Of a DNA stretch of 7,894 nt, positions 6,749 to 7,894 are shown piece by piece (the first letter of the stretch is position 1; each line of letters opens with the position of its first letter). Made by a program: the position numbers and the translations under genes. Source of the DNA: Paracoccaceae bacterium (lineage in GTDB: Bacteria; Pseudomonadota; Alphaproteobacteria; Rhodobacterales; Rhodobacteraceae); the NCBI GenBank assembly GCA_007119835.1, contig SKOX01000356.1, forward strand, positions 1 to 7,894, written 5' to 3'. A model generated the notes under the pieces. It was not told the origin of the DNA. It saw nothing but the letters and a program-made list of their open reading frames with translations, and ran no database searches.

Positions 6749-7813
6749 TCAGGCGGGCGCCCTCGGGATCCGGGCGATGCGGTAGCGGGTGACGAGGTCG
6801 AAGGCGAGCAGGAAGAACAGCAGCATTCCCTGGAAGGTCGAGATCGCCGCGGCCGGCAGGCGGAGCGCGAACTGCGCGGTCTCGCCACCGATGTAGGTAA
6901 GGCCCATGAGCAGGCCGGCGAGCAGGATGCCGATCGGGTTCAGCCGTCCGAGGAAGGCGACGATGATCGCGGTGAAGCCGTAGCCCTGGGGCAGCGAGGG
7001 CTGGAGCTGGCCGATGGGCCCTGCGACCTCGAAGAGCCCGGCAAGCCCCGCGAGCGCGCCCGAGAGGCCGAGGCAGGCGGCGATCATCCAGCCGCGGTCG
7101 ATGCCGGCGAAGGCGGCGGCGCGCGGCGCCGCGCCCATCAGCCGCACCTCGAAGCCGAAGCGATGGCGGTGGAGCGCGACGTGGGCGGCGATGACGAGGC
7201 CGAGGGCTGCGAGCACGCCGAGGTGTACGCGGGTGTCGGCGAGCCGCGGCAGGCGGGCGCTGTCGTGGAGCATCCGGCTCTGGGGGAAGGCGAAGCCCGC
7301 GGGGTCGCGCAGGGGCCCCGACACCATGGCGGTGAGGAAGAGGCCGGCGACGTAGACCAGCATCAGGCTGACGAGGATCTCGTTGGCGTTGAAGCGGATC
7401 TTGAGGAGCGCGGGGATCATGGCCCAGGCAAAGCCCCCGGCGGCGCCGGCCAGCGCCATGAGCGGCAGCAGCCAGACCCCTTGCGTGCCCCAGAAGGCGA
7501 GGCCGACCGCCGCGCCGGCGAGGCCGCCGACGACGAACTGCCCCTCGGCGCCGATGTTCCAGACGCCGGCCCGGAAGCCGAAGGAGAGGCCGAGGGCGAT
7601 GAGGATGAGCGGGGCCGCCTTGATCAGGATCTCCGACCGGGAGAAGGGATCGAAGAGCGGGTCCCAGAAGATGATCCGGATGGCGCGGAAGGGGTCGTTG
7701 CCGATCAGCGCGAAGAGGATCCCGCCCGCGACCAGGGTCGCGAGGAGGGCAAGGACCGGGGTCACGGCCTCCACGACGGCCGACGGCCTCGCCCGGGGCT
7801 CGAGGCGGATCAT
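6749..7813 (-). CDS. BMP-type ABC transporter permease 1
   Basis: This is the partner membrane subunit of the importer, 354 residues long. It starts with a short cytoplasmic N-terminus (MIRLEPRARP) and a first membrane segment at about 18-38. A periplasmic stretch with NDPFRAIRIIFWDPLFDPFS follows, and then the family signature NIGAEGQ (86-92). The rest is a string of hydrophobic segments with NEILVSLML, the loop RLMGAAPRAAAFAGIDRGW and GGETAQFALRLPAA near the end. The long segment between the first two helices and NIGAEGQ are typical of the YufP/NupB-type subunit, as opposed to the shorter NLGVEG type next door. The ATG at 7813 is supported by GGAGG (7820-7824) 6 nt upstream. Its ATGA overlaps the stop of the preceding reading frame, a usual arrangement with the ATPase gene. 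The 13-nt gap to permease 2 places both on one transcript. Confidence 0.97.
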   Translation of the reverse strand: MIRLEPRARPSAVVEAVTPVLALLATLVAGGILFALIGNDPFRAIRIIFWDPLFDPFSRSEILIKAAPLILIALGLSFGFRAGVWNIGAEGQFVVGGLAGAAVGLAFWGTQGVWLLPLMALAGAAGGFAWAMIPALLKIRFNANEILVSLMLVYVAGLFLTAMVSGPLRDPAGFAFPQSRMLHDSARLPRLADTRVHLGVLAALGLVIAAHVALHRHRFGFEVRLMGAAPRAAAFAGIDRGWMIAACLGLSGALAGLAGLFEVAGPIGQLQPSLPQGYGFTAIIVAFLGRLNPIGILLAGLLMGLTYIGGETAQFALRLPAAAISTFQGMLLFFLLAFDLVTRYRIARIPRAPA

Positions 7814-7893
7814 CGCGCGCCTCCGGCGGCGTGCGGCGTCTTGCGCGCGCCGCCCTCCGCGCGCGTGGCCTTCGGCGCCCGTCCAGCGGCGCG
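7810..7893 (-). CDS. C-terminal tail of the upstream gene, probably the ABC ATPase of the importer (partial)
   Basis: The minus-strand frame beginning at 7893 gives 27 residues, RAAGRAPKATRAEGGARKTP and a short Ala/Gly/Arg end. It stops at TGA 7812-7810, overlapping the ATG of permease 1 as ATGA. In BMP-type operons the double-domain ATPase (NupA/YufO type) normally sits just before the two permeases, so position and overlap argue for it. The visible residues are a basic, Ala-rich, poorly conserved tail with no ATPase motif. The other two frames are also open in this GC-rich stretch, so the identity is inferred from context only. Confidence 0.42.
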   Translation of the reverse strand, partial: RAAGRAPKATRAEGGARKTPHAAGGAR

Positions 7894-7894
7894 C

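Noticed and set aside
4790..6792. Long plus-strand frames at 4790-5911 and 5770-6792 opposite the binding protein and permease 2.
   Set aside because: Antisense shadows rich in Gly, Asp, Glu and Arg; the minus strand encodes well-recognised transporter subunits.

Overview
The window looks like a chromosomal piece of a very GC-rich alphaproteobacterium, most likely of the Rhodobacterales. This rests on the strongly G/C-biased third codon positions and on a TerB+J-domain chaperone that begins MSIWTRI and has the sequence style typical of that order. No lower taxon can be supported from the sequence alone.

Layout, left to right. Positions 1-3594 (minus strand) are dominated by one very large gene for a fused HyuA-HyuB hydantoinase/5-oxoprolinase. 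It starts at a TTG codon at 3594 and is recognisable down to about 133. Its last ~47 residues are missing on that strand. They are found instead on the PLUS strand at 2-145. The left edge of the window is therefore an inverted (fold-back) junction inside the gene, through short G/C microhomology. A chimera or assembly artefact is the most likely explanation; a real small inversion is the alternative. Positions 3595-3841 are a divergent intergenic region with a good -10 element so close to the next gene that its mRNA may be leaderless. Positions 3842-4528 (plus) encode a DjiA/DjlA-like J-domain co-chaperone. Positions 4529-4660 lie between convergent genes and hold a strong GC hairpin.

Positions 4661-7893 (minus) are an ABC importer operon of the BMP/PnrA (purine/nucleoside-type) family. 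In transcription order it carries the tail of a probable ATPase (to 7810), permease 1 (7813-6749), permease 2 (6735-5806) and the periplasmic BMP-family binding protein (5734-4661). The first junction is an ATGA overlap, the second a 13-nt gap, and the third a 71-nt gap with its own strong ribosome binding site.

The importer would bring a nucleobase, nucleoside or related N-heterocycle into the cytoplasm. The hydantoinase/oxoprolinase is an ATP-dependent cyclic-amide hydrolase. A shared role in using cyclic N-compounds is possible, but the chaperone gene on the opposite strand separates them, so this is only a suggestion. Apart from the inverted junction, the gene content is ordinary; I see no mobile element, CRISPR array, tRNA, rRNA or obvious novel system.
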